DNA of 64,000 nt, taken from the NCBI GenBank assembly GCA_963724435.1, contig CAVRUN010000004.1, forward strand, positions 62,001 to 126,000, written 5' to 3'. A program made the translations under genes and the position numbers. This document shows, in pieces, positions 55,290 to 64,000 of the stretch. Under the pieces are notes generated by a model. It saw nothing but the letters and a program-made list of their open reading frames with translations, was not told the origin of the DNA and did no database searches. The stretch comes from AP-15 sp963724435. GTDB taxonomy: Bacteria; Pseudomonadota; Alphaproteobacteria; ATCC43930; CGMCC-115725. Each line of letters begins with the position of its first letter. The stretch's first letter is position 1.

Positions 55290-56120
55290 GTGCGCGGTGC
55301 CGCTCAAATCGCAGCCAAGGTGCTCCCCGCCATCCTGAGTGATGTCGGTCACGGCTCGCACTTGTGTGCGTTCTACGAGACCAAGAAGGACCTCACCGAT
55401 CTCGTGCTTCCGTTTTTCGATGCCGGGCGGAGCCAGGGCGAGTTGTGCGTGTGGATGATGCCCGACTCGGTGACCGCGGAAGAAGCCGCAGCGGTTGCCG
55501 CCAAACACGACATCGAACTTTGTCCCGGACGAGAGCTCTACAAGAAGGGTCCGCATTTCGATCCCGGGCCGGTTGTCGATCTCTGGAACGCGAAGCTGCA
55601 GCAGGCTCTGGCTGCAAGCTGTTCGGGCATGCGCGCTTCGGGTGACGCCTTCTGGCTTCAATCGAGCGACTGGGAAGCCTTTCTCGATTACGAAGCCGAC
55701 CTCACCAACATGATTGCCGACAAACCCATCACTCTTCTTTGCACCTATCCGCTTTCGCTGAGCAAAGCTGGCGACCTTATCGACGTGGCCAGGGCCCATC
55801 ACGTCGCAATCGCAAAGCGGAAAAGAGCCTGGGAAGTCATCAAAGGATGGGGAGTTACCCAGGCCCCTCTCGCGCCCCAGCGCAAGCGCGCTGAGGTATT
55901 GGATGCCAGCGACCGGATTTTATCGCTCAGCCCGCGCGAGCGTCAGGTGCTCGATGGGGTGGCGCAAGGCCATTCCAGTAAGATGATAGCCCGCGAGCTG
56001 GGGATCAGCGTCCGAACGGTTGAGACACATCGTACCCGCTTGCTCGATCGGCTTGAGGTCCACACCACAGTGGAGGCGATCAGATTGGCAACGTTGTCGA
56101 GACTGATCTTAGCATCATAG
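55290..56120 (+). CDS. MEDS-domain sensor with LuxR-type DNA-binding end
   Basis: 276 residues from a GTG at 55290, chosen because AAGGAGG sits five bases upstream; earlier in-frame codons overlap the MarC gene. The MEDS domain (about 15-190) has HGSHLCAFYETKKDLTDLVLPFF, GELCVWMMPDSVTAEEA and LCTYPLSLSKAGDLIDVARAHHVAI. The C-terminal helix-turn-helix is LSPRERQVLDGVAQGHSSKMIARELGISVRTVETHRTRL. MEDS domains occur in methanogen and methylotroph sensors and in DcmR-like regulators. The signal is not known. It lacks a receiver domain, so it probably binds ligand directly. Confidence 0.83.
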   Translation: MRGAAQIAAKVLPAILSDVGHGSHLCAFYETKKDLTDLVLPFFDAGRSQGELCVWMMPDSVTAEEAAAVAAKHDIELCPGRELYKKGPHFDPGPVVDLWNAKLQQALAASCSGMRASGDAFWLQSSDWEAFLDYEADLTNMIADKPITLLCTYPLSLSKAGDLIDVARAHHVAIAKRKRAWEVIKGWGVTQAPLAPQRKRAEVLDASDRILSLSPRERQVLDGVAQGHSSKMIARELGISVRTVETHRTRLLDRLEVHTTVEAIRLATLSRLILAS

Positions 56121-56246
56121 CGGCGCGACGGGCAGAGCGCCCGGAGCGCCTCCAACCAAGCGCCGCCACCGATGCTGCGTTAGGTAATTCTACGATCGGT
56201 ATCTGCCTCGATTGTCCGCCGCGCTTGTGGGCCGATCTTAGTGAGG

Positions 56247-56498
56247 ATGAAAACTGCGCTCGGACAAGAAGAGATGCCTCACTCTGATCCACAGGGCCGG
56301 GTCGCCCTGATGTTGTGCGAAAGCATCCTTCACGTACTCGTCGAGGAGAATGTGATAACCAAAGAGATGGCGCTCGACGCGATCAACACAGTTGCCGACC
56401 TGACGCGCGAGATGGCCAGGGGCAACCCGACTGCGAGCCCCCACATCGCGGCCGATCTCAGCCGTTCGATCGCCGAGAGCTTCGCGCTCAAGGACTAG
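56247..56498 (+). CDS. Small hypothetical protein
   Basis: 83 residues from the ATG at 56247; another ATG at 56274 is possible and neither has a strong ribosome site. The sequence is helical: RVALMLCESILHVLVEENVI, then DAINTVADLTREMA. It ends in overlap (4 bp) with the convergent Crp/Fnr gene. No family recognised. Codon use fits the genome, so I keep it with moderate confidence. Confidence 0.5.
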   Translation: MKTALGQEEMPHSDPQGRVALMLCESILHVLVEENVITKEMALDAINTVADLTREMARGNPTASPHIAADLSRSIAESFALKD

Positions 56499-57307
56499 CT
56501 TTCATCCACCGGACCGTCCGCTCGGTCGGCGCGCCCGCGTTCGAGATCATCGATATAGCGAATGACCCCGGCCGGTGTGCTGTTCAACTGCAGATAAGCG
56601 GGCGTAAGCCCGGCGATCGCTTGCAGCCTCGCGAAGTCGGCGATGGTAAGCCGCCGCTGCTGCAGTTTGATCAGTCGGTCCTGCCGGAACCGCTGCAGGA
56701 CGCGGTTGATGTGCACGGCAGTCAGCCCCAAAGCGTCGCCGAGATCGGTCTGCGTCAACGGCAGCCGAATCGTGTGGTCCTCGACCACTTGGATCGCCCG
56801 TTGCCGCCAGACCAACTCGCATAGCAAATAGGCAACTCGACCGCGCGCGTTGCGCCGCCCGAGGGCGACAATCCGCTCGCGCGCCATCGCCGCCTCCTGC
56901 ATCGCGCACCACCACAAAGCGGCACCCAGACGAGGGCGGTTCGTAGCAATGTCGACCACAATATCGCGCTCGATCGCGGCGATGCGCGTCGACATAAGCG
57001 CACCAACCGAATGGTCCATCGCCTCCAGCAGAAAAACGTGCAACTCGGAGAAATCGCCGGGGATCAGAAAGCTCAGGATTTGTCGCCGGCCGTCCGGTAA
57101 GAGGCGGTAGCGGCATGCCATGCCTCGGGTGACGACAAAGGCCGAGCGCGGGGCAGCGCCCTCATCGAAGATATTCTGTCCATGCCTAAACCGCTCCTCA
57201 CGCGCGCACAGCGTCTCGAGAAAATCCAGTTCCCCGCTGGAGAGCGGCATGAATTGCAAAAGTTTTGCTGCGAGCGGGTTGCCAGCCCGTCCATTAGTCC
57301 CGAGCAT
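56495..57307 (-). CDS. Crp/Fnr-family transcription regulator
   Basis: 270 residues. The sensor barrel shows RHGQNIFDEGAAPRSAFVV, ACRYRLLPDGRRQILSFLIPGDF; the helix-turn-helix LPLTQTDLGDALGLTAVHINRVLQRFRQDRLI has the TAVHINR recognition segment found in a second Crp/Fnr subgroup, different from the FixK-like gene at 46998. No Cys cluster is present. It lies across the operator-rich 57.3-57.8 kb spacer from the FixL-like kinase gene. Confidence 0.87.
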   Translation of the reverse strand: MLGTNGRAGNPLAAKLLQFMPLSSGELDFLETLCAREERFRHGQNIFDEGAAPRSAFVVTRGMACRYRLLPDGRRQILSFLIPGDFSELHVFLLEAMDHSVGALMSTRIAAIERDIVVDIATNRPRLGAALWWCAMQEAAMARERIVALGRRNARGRVAYLLCELVWRQRAIQVVEDHTIRLPLTQTDLGDALGLTAVHINRVLQRFRQDRLIKLQQRRLTIADFARLQAIAGLTPAYLQLNSTPAGVIRYIDDLERGRADRADGPVDES

Positions 57308-57846
57308 TTTGCCCGATGACCCCGACCGGGTCAGGCAGTCCGGTGCCGGCGCAACCCAACCCGAGTACTCCCCTGAGCGCTAGGCACTCAACCACCCGAT
57401 TACTTCTGAGCCTATTTATCAGACGCCGCGACGCCAGCGCGCTAAACTGGATCAACTTTTTAAGCTGTTTCGATTGTACGGTGTTATTTATTATCCTCTC
57501 TCCGAAGATTTGGGTTGGGATTCACGGCTTGGCTAGCCCACGCAAGCGGTTAATCGACTGAGCTCAGCTCTCAATAGACGTGTACAGCTGCATGTATTAT
57601 CGCCCGATAGACGCGGTTATGGTGTCCTTAAAATAGTCTTATCAGCATACTTTCCAACACTTTATAGGTAATTTCCTGATGTAGATCAGTATAAAGTGCC
57701 CTTTTTAGTTTTTGACCGATATGTCTGTGGACTATAAATGTTGGCAAAGGTATGATAACTCTGAGAGTTTTTTTGGAACCTTTGCGCGGCGACGACGTTA
57801 CCGGCGCGGAGTCAATTGTCTCGTATCGCACGCGCAGGAGACCCGG
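57308..57846. other. AT-rich divergent regulatory spacer
   Basis: About 540 bases between the Crp/Fnr gene and the FixL-like kinase. Much of it is AT-rich compared with the genome. It holds the Fnr-type operator at 57658-57698. The frame that extends the kinase upstream to 57712 reads through this region but lacks PAS-like sequence and has no ribosome site. Confidence 0.65.
57658..57698. promoter_or_regulatory. Fnr/FixK-like box nested in a 9-bp inverted repeat
   Basis: CTGAT-GTAG-ATCAG at 57676-57689 matches the TTGAT-N4-ATCAA class except for the outermost base on each side. Around it CACTTTATA (57658-57666) and TATAAAGTG (57690-57698) are exact inverted repeats, the right arm touching the Fnr-type box. 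Two regulators, or one regulator plus a competitor, may bind here. It is about 150 bp before the kinase start and 350 bp before the divergent Crp/Fnr gene. Confidence 0.6.
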
Positions 57847-59202
57847 ATGGCGATTGGTGATGCCGGTCGCCCCGGCGATCCCCCCGTCGGATACAAATCG
57901 CCTTGGACCCAAGTCGCAAGCGGGGCAGACAGGGCCGGGGAAAATCGCGGCACTAGGATTACCGGCGTGCCGGAGCGACTTAATATCGAACTGGAGCTGC
58001 GCCAGCTGGCCGCTATCGTTGCATTCTCGGGCGACGCCATCATCAGCACGAGCTTGGACGGCACTGTCACGACGTGGAATTGGGCGGCCGAAGCGATCTT
58101 TGGCTATCGACCCGAGGACATAATCGGGAAACCGGTCTTCGTGTTGGCCGCGGCGGGCCGCGAGGATGAGATGCCGCGGATGCTCGATCGGATCAAGAAC
58201 GGGGAGCGGATCGAGCATTATGAAACGAGCAGGCGGTGCAAGGACGGCCGTGAGGTGGCCGTCTCTCTAACTATCTCGCCGATCTGCGATGCCAATGGCT
58301 GGATCGTCGGGGCCTCCAAGATCGCCCGCGACATCACCGACCGAAAACGGGCTGAAGCCAACCTGCTACATCTAACGGAAAATCTCGAGAGACGTGTTGC
58401 CGAGCGAACCGCAGAGCTTAAGCAGGCGAACCTTCGGCTGCGGGCCGAGATCGCCGAACGAGAGGAGGCCGATGCACGCCTGCAGGAATTGCAATCTGAG
58501 CTTTTTCACGCGGCGCGTCTGAGCGCGGTTGGACAGATGGCCGGTGCGTTGGCGCATGAGCTGAACCAGCCGCTCGCCGCTGCGGCCAATTTTGTCAACG
58601 CCGCCCGCCGTCTGCTCGCAAGCGGAGAGCGCACCCGGATCGACACCGTTTCCGAAGTGATGGCGGAAGCGGCCGCGGAGGTATTGCGCGCTGGCCAGAT
58701 CATTCGGCGGTTGCGGGCATTTGTCACCGTTGGTGAGACGGAACGGCAGCCCGAAAACCTTCCCGCATTGATCGAAGAGGCGAGCGCGCTGGCGTTGACC
58801 GGGGCACCGGCCTCCGGTGTCCAGGCTTTCTTTCGCTTCGACCCAAGGGCGGCGCGAGTTTTCGTCAATCGAGTCGAGATCCAGCAGGTTCTTGTCAATC
58901 TGATACGCAACGCGCTCGAGGCGATGGGAGACGGCGCGCGACGCGAGCTGGAAATAACAGCGGCTTTGCTCGATGAGGAAACCATCGAAATCGCGGTCGC
59001 CGACAGTGGACCGGGTCTCGCCAAGGAAGTCAGCGCTCGCCTCTTCGATCCGTTTTTTTCGACGAAATCCAATGGCATGGGTCTTGGCCTCTCGATCTGC
59101 CGGTCAATCATCGAGGCGCATGGGGGGCGGCTGAGAAGCGAGCCAAACCCAGGCGGCGGGACAGTATTTCGGTTCACCCTCCCCTCGGTTCCAAAGGGAT
59201 GA
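57847..59202 (+). CDS. PAS-domain sensor histidine kinase (FixL-like)
   Basis: 451 residues from the ATG at 57847, set by AGGAGA five bases upstream. One PAS domain (about 50-170) has GDAIISTSLDGTVTTWNWAAEAIFGY and a PAC end (IVGASKIARDITDRK), then a coiled coil (180-220), His near 237 in GQMAGALAHELNQPLAAAANF, and ATPase motifs VLVNLIRNALEAM, VADSGPGL and NGMGLGLSICRSI. The His that binds haem in FixL (in its REAHDGYL-like helix) is not present, so oxygen sensing by haem is unlikely. It overlaps the response regulator gene by four bases, so the two form an operon. Confidence 0.88.
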   Translation: MAIGDAGRPGDPPVGYKSPWTQVASGADRAGENRGTRITGVPERLNIELELRQLAAIVAFSGDAIISTSLDGTVTTWNWAAEAIFGYRPEDIIGKPVFVLAAAGREDEMPRMLDRIKNGERIEHYETSRRCKDGREVAVSLTISPICDANGWIVGASKIARDITDRKRAEANLLHLTENLERRVAERTAELKQANLRLRAEIAEREEADARLQELQSELFHAARLSAVGQMAGALAHELNQPLAAAANFVNAARRLLASGERTRIDTVSEVMAEAAAEVLRAGQIIRRLRAFVTVGETERQPENLPALIEEASALALTGAPASGVQAFFRFDPRAARVFVNRVEIQQVLVNLIRNALEAMGDGARRELEITAALLDEETIEIAVADSGPGLAKEVSARLFDPFFSTKSNGMGLGLSICRSIIEAHGGRLRSEPNPGGGTVFRFTLPSVPKG

Positions 59203-59837
59203 GCGCGATGAGCAACAAGCGCATTGTCCACGTCGTCGAGGACGACGCGGCGGTCCGCCGTTCGCTCGAACGGCTGCTGGACTCCGCCGGCCTCACTCCC
59301 GTCCTTTACGAAAGCGCTGTTAGTTTTCTCGGCGCGGCACAAGGACTGTCAGCGGGATGTGTCCTGTTGGATGTCCGGATGCCGGACATGGATGGCCTCG
59401 AGCTCCAGACCCGGCTTAATCGCCTTGGCTTTGCGCTGCCGATAATCGTGATGACTGGGCACGGCGATGTGCAGACCGCCGTGCGGGCGATGAAGGCCGG
59501 CGCCCACGATTTCATCGAAAAGCCGTTTGACGATGAGCGCCTGCTCGCCGCAATCGACCAGGCTCTGGCGCTTTCCGGGCGGGGGTCTCGCGAGCGGGAA
59601 ACGGCAGAAGCGCTCGACAAGATCGCCACTCTGAGCCCGCGCGAGCGCGACGTTCTCGATGGGCTCGTGGAGGGCAAGCCAAACAAGGTGATCGCTTACG
59701 ATCTCGGCATCAGCGTGCGGACCGTCGAAGTGCACCGCGCCCGCATGCTGGAGCGGCTCGGAACCCGAAGCACCGCCGAAGCCATTCGGGTGGCGGTGAT
59801 GGCGACCCTAGCGGTCCACGGCCGGCCGGACCCATAG
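59199..59837 (+). CDS. FixJ-type response regulator
   Basis: 212 residues, start inside the stop codon of the kinase gene (translational coupling). Receiver domain: HVVEDDAAVRRSLERLL, phosphoacceptor Asp in CVLLDVRMPDMDG near 57, IVMTGHGDVQTAVRAMKAGAHDFIEKPF. LuxR-type helix-turn-helix: LSPRERDVLDGLVEGKPNKVIAYDLGISVRTVEVHRARML. Family members activate fixK and related genes under low oxygen or other redox signals. The partner is the kinase just upstream. Confidence 0.9.
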   Translation: MSAMSNKRIVHVVEDDAAVRRSLERLLDSAGLTPVLYESAVSFLGAAQGLSAGCVLLDVRMPDMDGLELQTRLNRLGFALPIIVMTGHGDVQTAVRAMKAGAHDFIEKPFDDERLLAAIDQALALSGRGSRERETAEALDKIATLSPRERDVLDGLVEGKPNKVIAYDLGISVRTVEVHRARMLERLGTRSTAEAIRVAVMATLAVHGRPDP

Positions 59838-59845
59838 CGCGGGCG

Positions 59846-62784
59846 ATGCACGCCACCGGTTTGCATGCGAGGGAAAAAGTGAACAACACGTTCTCTCGGT
59901 CAAACGGCCTCCACGAGGTCAAAAGTATCGATGATTCCGAAAATTACCGGCTTGATGATGCCGAATGGCTCGAGCGTGAGCTCGACAAAGCAAGCGCCGG
60001 ACGCGAATCCGATCTGATGCGCCTGTTGCTGTCGCGGGTAACCCTGAACAACATGTTCCAGTTCAGCGCCCTGCTCGATGCGGAAGGGACGATGTGGGAC
60101 GTCAACCACGCCGCTCTGCAGGGTGCCGGCCGCACACGCGGCGACATTCACGGAAAGCCCTTTTGGGAGGCTCGCTGGTGGCAAACATCGGTCGAGACTA
60201 GGGCGCAACTGCAGTCTGCGATCGGACGCGCCGCGGCGGGGGAGTTCGTTCGCTACGATGTCGATATCCTCGGGCGTGCAAGCGGCAGCGAATTGATCAC
60301 GATCGACTTCGACATCGCGCCGGTTAGAGACCGCAACGGCAACGTCCGGTTCCTGATCTGTGAAGGCCGCGATGTCACCGAGCAGCGACGGCTCGAGGGC
60401 GAAGTCCGTCGACAAAAGGAGGAGCTCGCCAAGCTCGATGAGTTGAAGACGCAATTTTTCGCCAATGTCAGCCATGAGTTTCGTACCCCGCTCACCTTGA
60501 TGCTGGGTCCGATCGCCGACGCACTGACCGATGCCGAGGAACCGCTCGGGCCGCGTCAGCGCGAACGCATCGTACTAATGCAGCGCAATGGATTTCGGCT
60601 GTTGAAGCTCGTTAACACGCTGCTCGATTTCTCCCGCATCGAGGCCGGCCGCATGCAGGCCGTCTACAGCCGAGCGATCTGGCGGCACTGACCGCCGATC
60701 TCGCCAGCAGCTTTCGTGCGGCGATGGAAAAAGCAGGGTTGCGGTTTACTATCGACTGCCCGCCACTCCCGGAGCCCGCCTGGGTCGACCACGACATGTG
60801 GGAGAAAATCGTCCTCAACCTGCTGTCGAACGCCTTCAAGTTTACCCTGGAGGGGGAGGTCGAGGTCCGGTTGCGGGCGGTTGACGGCAAGGCCGAACTT
60901 TCGGTCCGCGACACTGGGGTCGGTATCCCCGAGCCGGATCTACCCCATATTTTTGACCGCTTTCACCGTGTCGAGGCCTCGCGGGGGCGCAGCTACGAGG
61001 GCTCCGGGATCGGGTTGGCATTGGTGCAGGAGCTGACCAGATTGCACGATGGGTCGATCCGGGTCGAGAGCACAATCGGCAAAGGCAGCGAATTCGTCGT
61101 TTCGCTTCTGTTCGGCACGGGCCACCTGCCCACCGCGCGCATCGCCGCTTCGGCAGCGTTCTCCTCGACCGCGAGCGGGGCGACCGCCTATGTCGAGGAA
61201 GCGCTTCGTTGGTTGCCGGGCGATGACGAGGTCTCGCCATCGGGACCCCAGCCGCCGCGAGAGATCGGCGGTGCCGACGCCTACGCCGCCGCGCCCCGAG
61301 ATGACCGCCCGCGCCGCGTCGTCATTGCCGATGACAATGCGGACATGCGCGACTACCTGCGACGCTTGTTGGCGGATGCCGGGTACGAGATTGAAGCCGC
61401 AGCAGACGGACGCGCGGCCTTGGCAGCGGCCCGTCGCGAGCCGCCGGATCTGATCCTGAGTGACGTGATGATGCCGGACTTTGACGGATTTGCGCTGCTG
61501 CGCGCGATCCGCGCCGATCCGGTGACGGTGACAGTGCCCTTTCTGCTGCTGTCGGCGCGGGCCGGCGAGGAAGCGAGGGTCGAAGGTCTCGACGCCGGTG
61601 CGGACGATTATCTCGTCAAACCGTTCACGGCGCGCGAACTGCTCTCGCGTATCGGTGCCAACATCGCACTCGCACGGATGCGTCGCGAGGTTGCCGAAAG
61701 GGAGCGGGATCTCCGCCGACAGATCGAGGAGATTCTCGATCGTGTTTCCGATGCGTTTTATGCCGTCGACCGTGAATTACGGCTGATCTACGCGAACCAG
61801 CGTCTGGAAGAGCTGGTCCGGAGACCGCGCGCCGAGCTGGTCGGGCGACCGATCGAAGAGGTCTTTCCGGATGAACCCGATGGGGAAAATCACCGCCGCC
61901 GCTTTGCGGCCATCGGGGGTGCGTTGTCGGGGCGTTTCGAATCCTTCTCCCAAGCGCTCGGCGAGTGGATCGAGGGAAGCATCTATCGCAGCGACACCGG
62001 CTATTCGGTTTATGTTCGCGACGTCACCAGCCGCAAGCGTGTCGAAGAGGAGCTTCGCGGCGCGAAGGCGCAAGCCGAAGCAGCAGCTCTGGCGCGGTGC
62101 GAGTTTCTTGTCGCCGCAGCCCACAGTTTGCGCCAGCCGTTGGACCTCGCCATTAACGACATGCTGAGGGTCACACCTGGCGATATCGACGATCGGCAGG
62201 CGCTGGCACGGGCGCAGCGCGCCGCCGGCCGGCTCAGAAGCGCCCTCGACAAATTGGCCGAATTGGCGCAGCTCGACAGCGGACAGCGCGAGCCGCAGTG
62301 CCGAATCTTTGCACTGCGTGAGGTGCTGGAGCAGATCAGCGCCACTTGGTCACCGCTCGCCCAAGCGCGACAAATCATCCTCGAAATTCCCGAACCGCGC
62401 GATCTCGTCCACTCCGACCCTGAGATGCTCTCTGAAGTGCTGCACCACCTCGTCGGCAATGCGATCGGCAACACCGAGCGGGGCCGGGTGTGGATCGAAT
62501 GCCGCCGTCGGGATCGGGTTCTCGTGATCGAGGTGCACGACACGGGCCGGGGCATACCCGATGCCGAACTCGGCAACGTATTCAAGGAGTTCCATCAGCT
62601 TCAGCCGTCGAGCAGCGAGGGCATGGGTCTCGGTCTGCCGATCGTCAGGAGGATCACCGATCTGCTGGGGTATCCGATCGCAGCTCGCTCGGTGTTGAAC
62701 GAGGGATCGTGCTTTCAGATTGAGGTTCCGATCGGGTACTGGCGGCCTCTGGCGTCCGCCGGCCACAACGCCGCAGCAAAATGA
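59846..62784 (+). pseudogene. Large hybrid histidine kinase, interrupted by one-base deletion
   Basis: Two frames make one protein of about 979 residues. Frame one (59846-60670): PAS domain, then FFANVSHEFRTPLTLMLGP with the first His. It breaks after MQAVY near 60667, where one lost base would restore the next frame (PSDLAALTADLASSF). Frame two: ATPase (VLNLLSNAFKFT, DTGVGI, GSGIGLALVQEL), receiver (VVIADDNADMRDYLRRLL, LILSDVMMPDFDG), PAS domain, then a second His in AAAHSLRQPLDLAINDM and a second ATPase (LHHLVGNAIGNTE, MGLGLPIVRR). Total length is a multiple of three minus one. A GTG at 59879 with GAGGG upstream may be the true start. The gene follows the FixJ-type regulator closely. Confidence 0.75.
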
Positions 62785-63184
62785 ATTCTGTGTCCTCTCC
62801 AGTCGAGTCGTGCTCTCTAAATCTAACTTTCATCTGCAGGCCCTGGTCCCATAACAGGCGAGCGGTCTTGATTAGGGTTTCCTCGTGTTTATTGGGAACC
62901 TCGCGCGAGAACCGTCCCTCCTTGACGACGCTGAAACCGTAGGGCGTGTGTGGACGGCCCCGTTGACGCAAGGGGTGAGATAAGAGAATCCTGATCTGGT
63001 GCGGTTGCGGTCGTGTGTCCGGCCTGTTTGTGCGGTCGGTGCCGCTGGCCCAGATGGGTTTCGCGACCCACTCCCAAACGGAACAGAGACCTTGAAGGCC
63101 ACCACCCTACACGGGTTTTGTGGATCGTCGGACCGACCGATCAGCATCTTCGCTCGAGCCCTGCGGTTAGGTGCCGACGCGCGA
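62785..63184. other. Noncoding region; right part is probably the 3' end of an IS110/IS1111 element
   Basis: Between the kinase and the IS transposase stop. The part from about 62945 to 63184, read on the minus strand, follows the transposase gene and may be its noncoding end. Members of the IS1111 subgroup carry a guide (seek or bridge) RNA in this position. No RNA structure can be proven by eye. The remaining sequence holds no clear gene. Confidence 0.4.
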
Positions 63185-64000
63185 TCAGGCCGCCGTCGGC
63201 GCGGTCTGGTAATCCCGCCCGCTGATCATCATGGCCCACATGATGCGGGCCATCTTGTTGGCCAAAGCCACCGCGGCAAGTTTGCGGGGCTTGCGGCCGA
63301 GTAGGTTAAGCAGCCATGGCGAGGTCGCTGGCCGGCCAGGTTTGGCATGTTGGATGACCGCGGTCGCTCCCAGCACCAGCAACTGGCGCAGCCGCTCGTC
63401 GCCGGCCCGGCTGATGCCGCCCAGGCGCTGTCTGCCGGCGGTCGAGCATTGCCGCGGCACTAACCCAAGCCAGGCCGCGAAATGCCGCGCCGATTTGAAC
63501 TGCGCCGCGTCGACCCGCAGCGCCAAATTCAGCGCCGCAATCGGTCCAATCCCCGGAACCGCAGCGAGCCGCCGGCTGACCGGGTTGCCCTTGTGCTGTC
63601 GCAGCAGCGTGGTGTCGATCGCCCGCAGCCGCATCTCGATGCGCTCGGCTTCCCCACCGAGGAGCGCGATCGCCTGCTTGGCTGCTGCCGGCACCGCTGC
63701 GTCATCCGCCGCGGCGATCTCGGCCCGCAGCTCGTGCACGCCCTTCGCGCCGAGTGGCGCGACGACGCCCATCTCGGCGGCATGGCCGCGCATCGCATTG
63801 ACCAGCTGGGTGCGCTGCCGCACCAATAGCTCGCGCACCGACAACAGCATCGCCGCCGCCTGCTGCTCGACCGACTTGATCGGGACGCTGGCGATCGACG
63901 GCTGGGTCGCGGCCACGCTGATCGCCTCGGCATCGTTGCGGTCATTCTTGTTGCGCTTGACAAACGGTTTGACGTATTGCGGCGGGATCAGCCGCACGCG
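63185..64000 (-). CDS. IS110-family (IS1111-like) transposase, 5' end outside window
   Basis: The frame stops at 63185 and continues off the right edge. Visible parts include the DEDD/RuvC-like stretch VKRNKNDRNDAEAIS, then a helical middle and the C-terminal Tnp20 domain: RLAAVPGIGPIAALNLALRV, RHFAAWLGLVPRQCSTAGRQRLGGISRAGDERLRQLL. This C-terminal block looks like the IS1111 subgroup. IS110 proteins use RNA-guided recombination. Nothing in the visible part is broken. Confidence 0.85.
   Translation of the reverse strand, partial: RVRLIPPQYVKPFVKRNKNDRNDAEAISVAATQPSIASVPIKSVEQQAAAMLLSVRELLVRQRTQLVNAMRGHAAEMGVVAPLGAKGVHELRAEIAAADDAAVPAAAKQAIALLGGEAERIEMRLRAIDTTLLRQHKGNPVSRRLAAVPGIGPIAALNLALRVDAAQFKSARHFAAWLGLVPRQCSTAGRQRLGGISRAGDERLRQLLVLGATAVIQHAKPGRPATSPWLLNLLGRKPRKLAAVALANKMARIMWAMMISGRDYQTAPTAA

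Noticed and set aside
57712..57846. Longer N-terminus for the FixL-like kinase
   Set aside because: The extra 45 residues come from AT-rich spacer DNA without ribosome site or domain similarity; the ATG at 57847 has AGGAGA at good spacing.

Overview
The window is about 64 kb of GC-rich DNA from a soil-type alphaproteobacterium, probably Hyphomicrobiales or a close relative; the order is inferred, not proven. Pointers are a mitochondrial-type complex I accessory subunit (NDUFS4-like) beside a tRNA-Pro, a FixL/FixJ-style kinase and regulator pair, class I PHA synthase, a cyanide-insensitive-type bd oxidase, RutA, cyclopropane fatty acid synthase and many dispersed hairpin repeats. I see no rRNA, CRISPR array, replication origin or phage.

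Layout. 1-1.2 kb: end of an IS1380-type element. 1.27-5.6 kb: a lower-GC surface-glycan patch (truncated glycosyltransferase, methyltransferase, membrane-anchored glycosyltransferase, polytopic membrane protein). 5.8-30.1 kb: mostly single-gene metabolic units: GH13 glycosidase, Cfa, enolase-superfamily enzyme, PEP-CTERM metalloprotease, RutA, CoA transferase, two solute-binding proteins without permeases, MetE-like protein, MFS carrier, PhaC, OmpA-type lipoprotein, homoserine dehydrogenase and a Tat-exported amidohydrolase. 30.4-33.1 kb: a DUF1800/DUF1501 pair, the second gene broken. 33.1-37.1 kb: tRNA-Arg, NDUFS4-like gene, tRNA-Pro, ECF sigma factor and cydAB, with an unusual array of regularly spaced GGTAA motifs between the sigma gene and cydAB. 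37.2-40.3 kb: a third solute-binding protein and an MHS-type carrier.

40.7-46.3 kb is a nest of insertion sequences (IS5, IS630, two IS481-like copies, and a fragment of a further IS481-like gene) that has cut off a FAD oxidoreductase at its 3' end and probably a universal stress protein at its 5' end. 46.4-62.8 kb is a stress and low-oxygen-type island: Usp, two Crp/Fnr regulators, a soluble histidine kinase, BON protein, ClpB, a thioredoxin-reductase-like flavoprotein, a deleted phosphoribosyltransferase/erythromycin-esterase remnant, a MarC protein, a MEDS-LuxR regulator, a FixL/FixJ-like pair and a large hybrid kinase. An Fnr/FixK-like palindrome inside a second inverted repeat lies in the divergent region at 57.66-57.70 kb. 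The window ends inside an IS110/IS1111-type transposase.

Three genes (14.2-15.1, 31.9-33.1 and 59.8-62.8 kb) are each interrupted by exactly one base gained or lost. They may be real pseudogenes or assembly errors, and read-level checking should come before biological interpretation. The least explained items are a two-part protein with an RX4-6H (HEPN-like) motif and zinc-ribbon cysteines, the GGTAA array before cydAB, the nested Fnr-type operator, and the hairpin scar shared by several IS copies.
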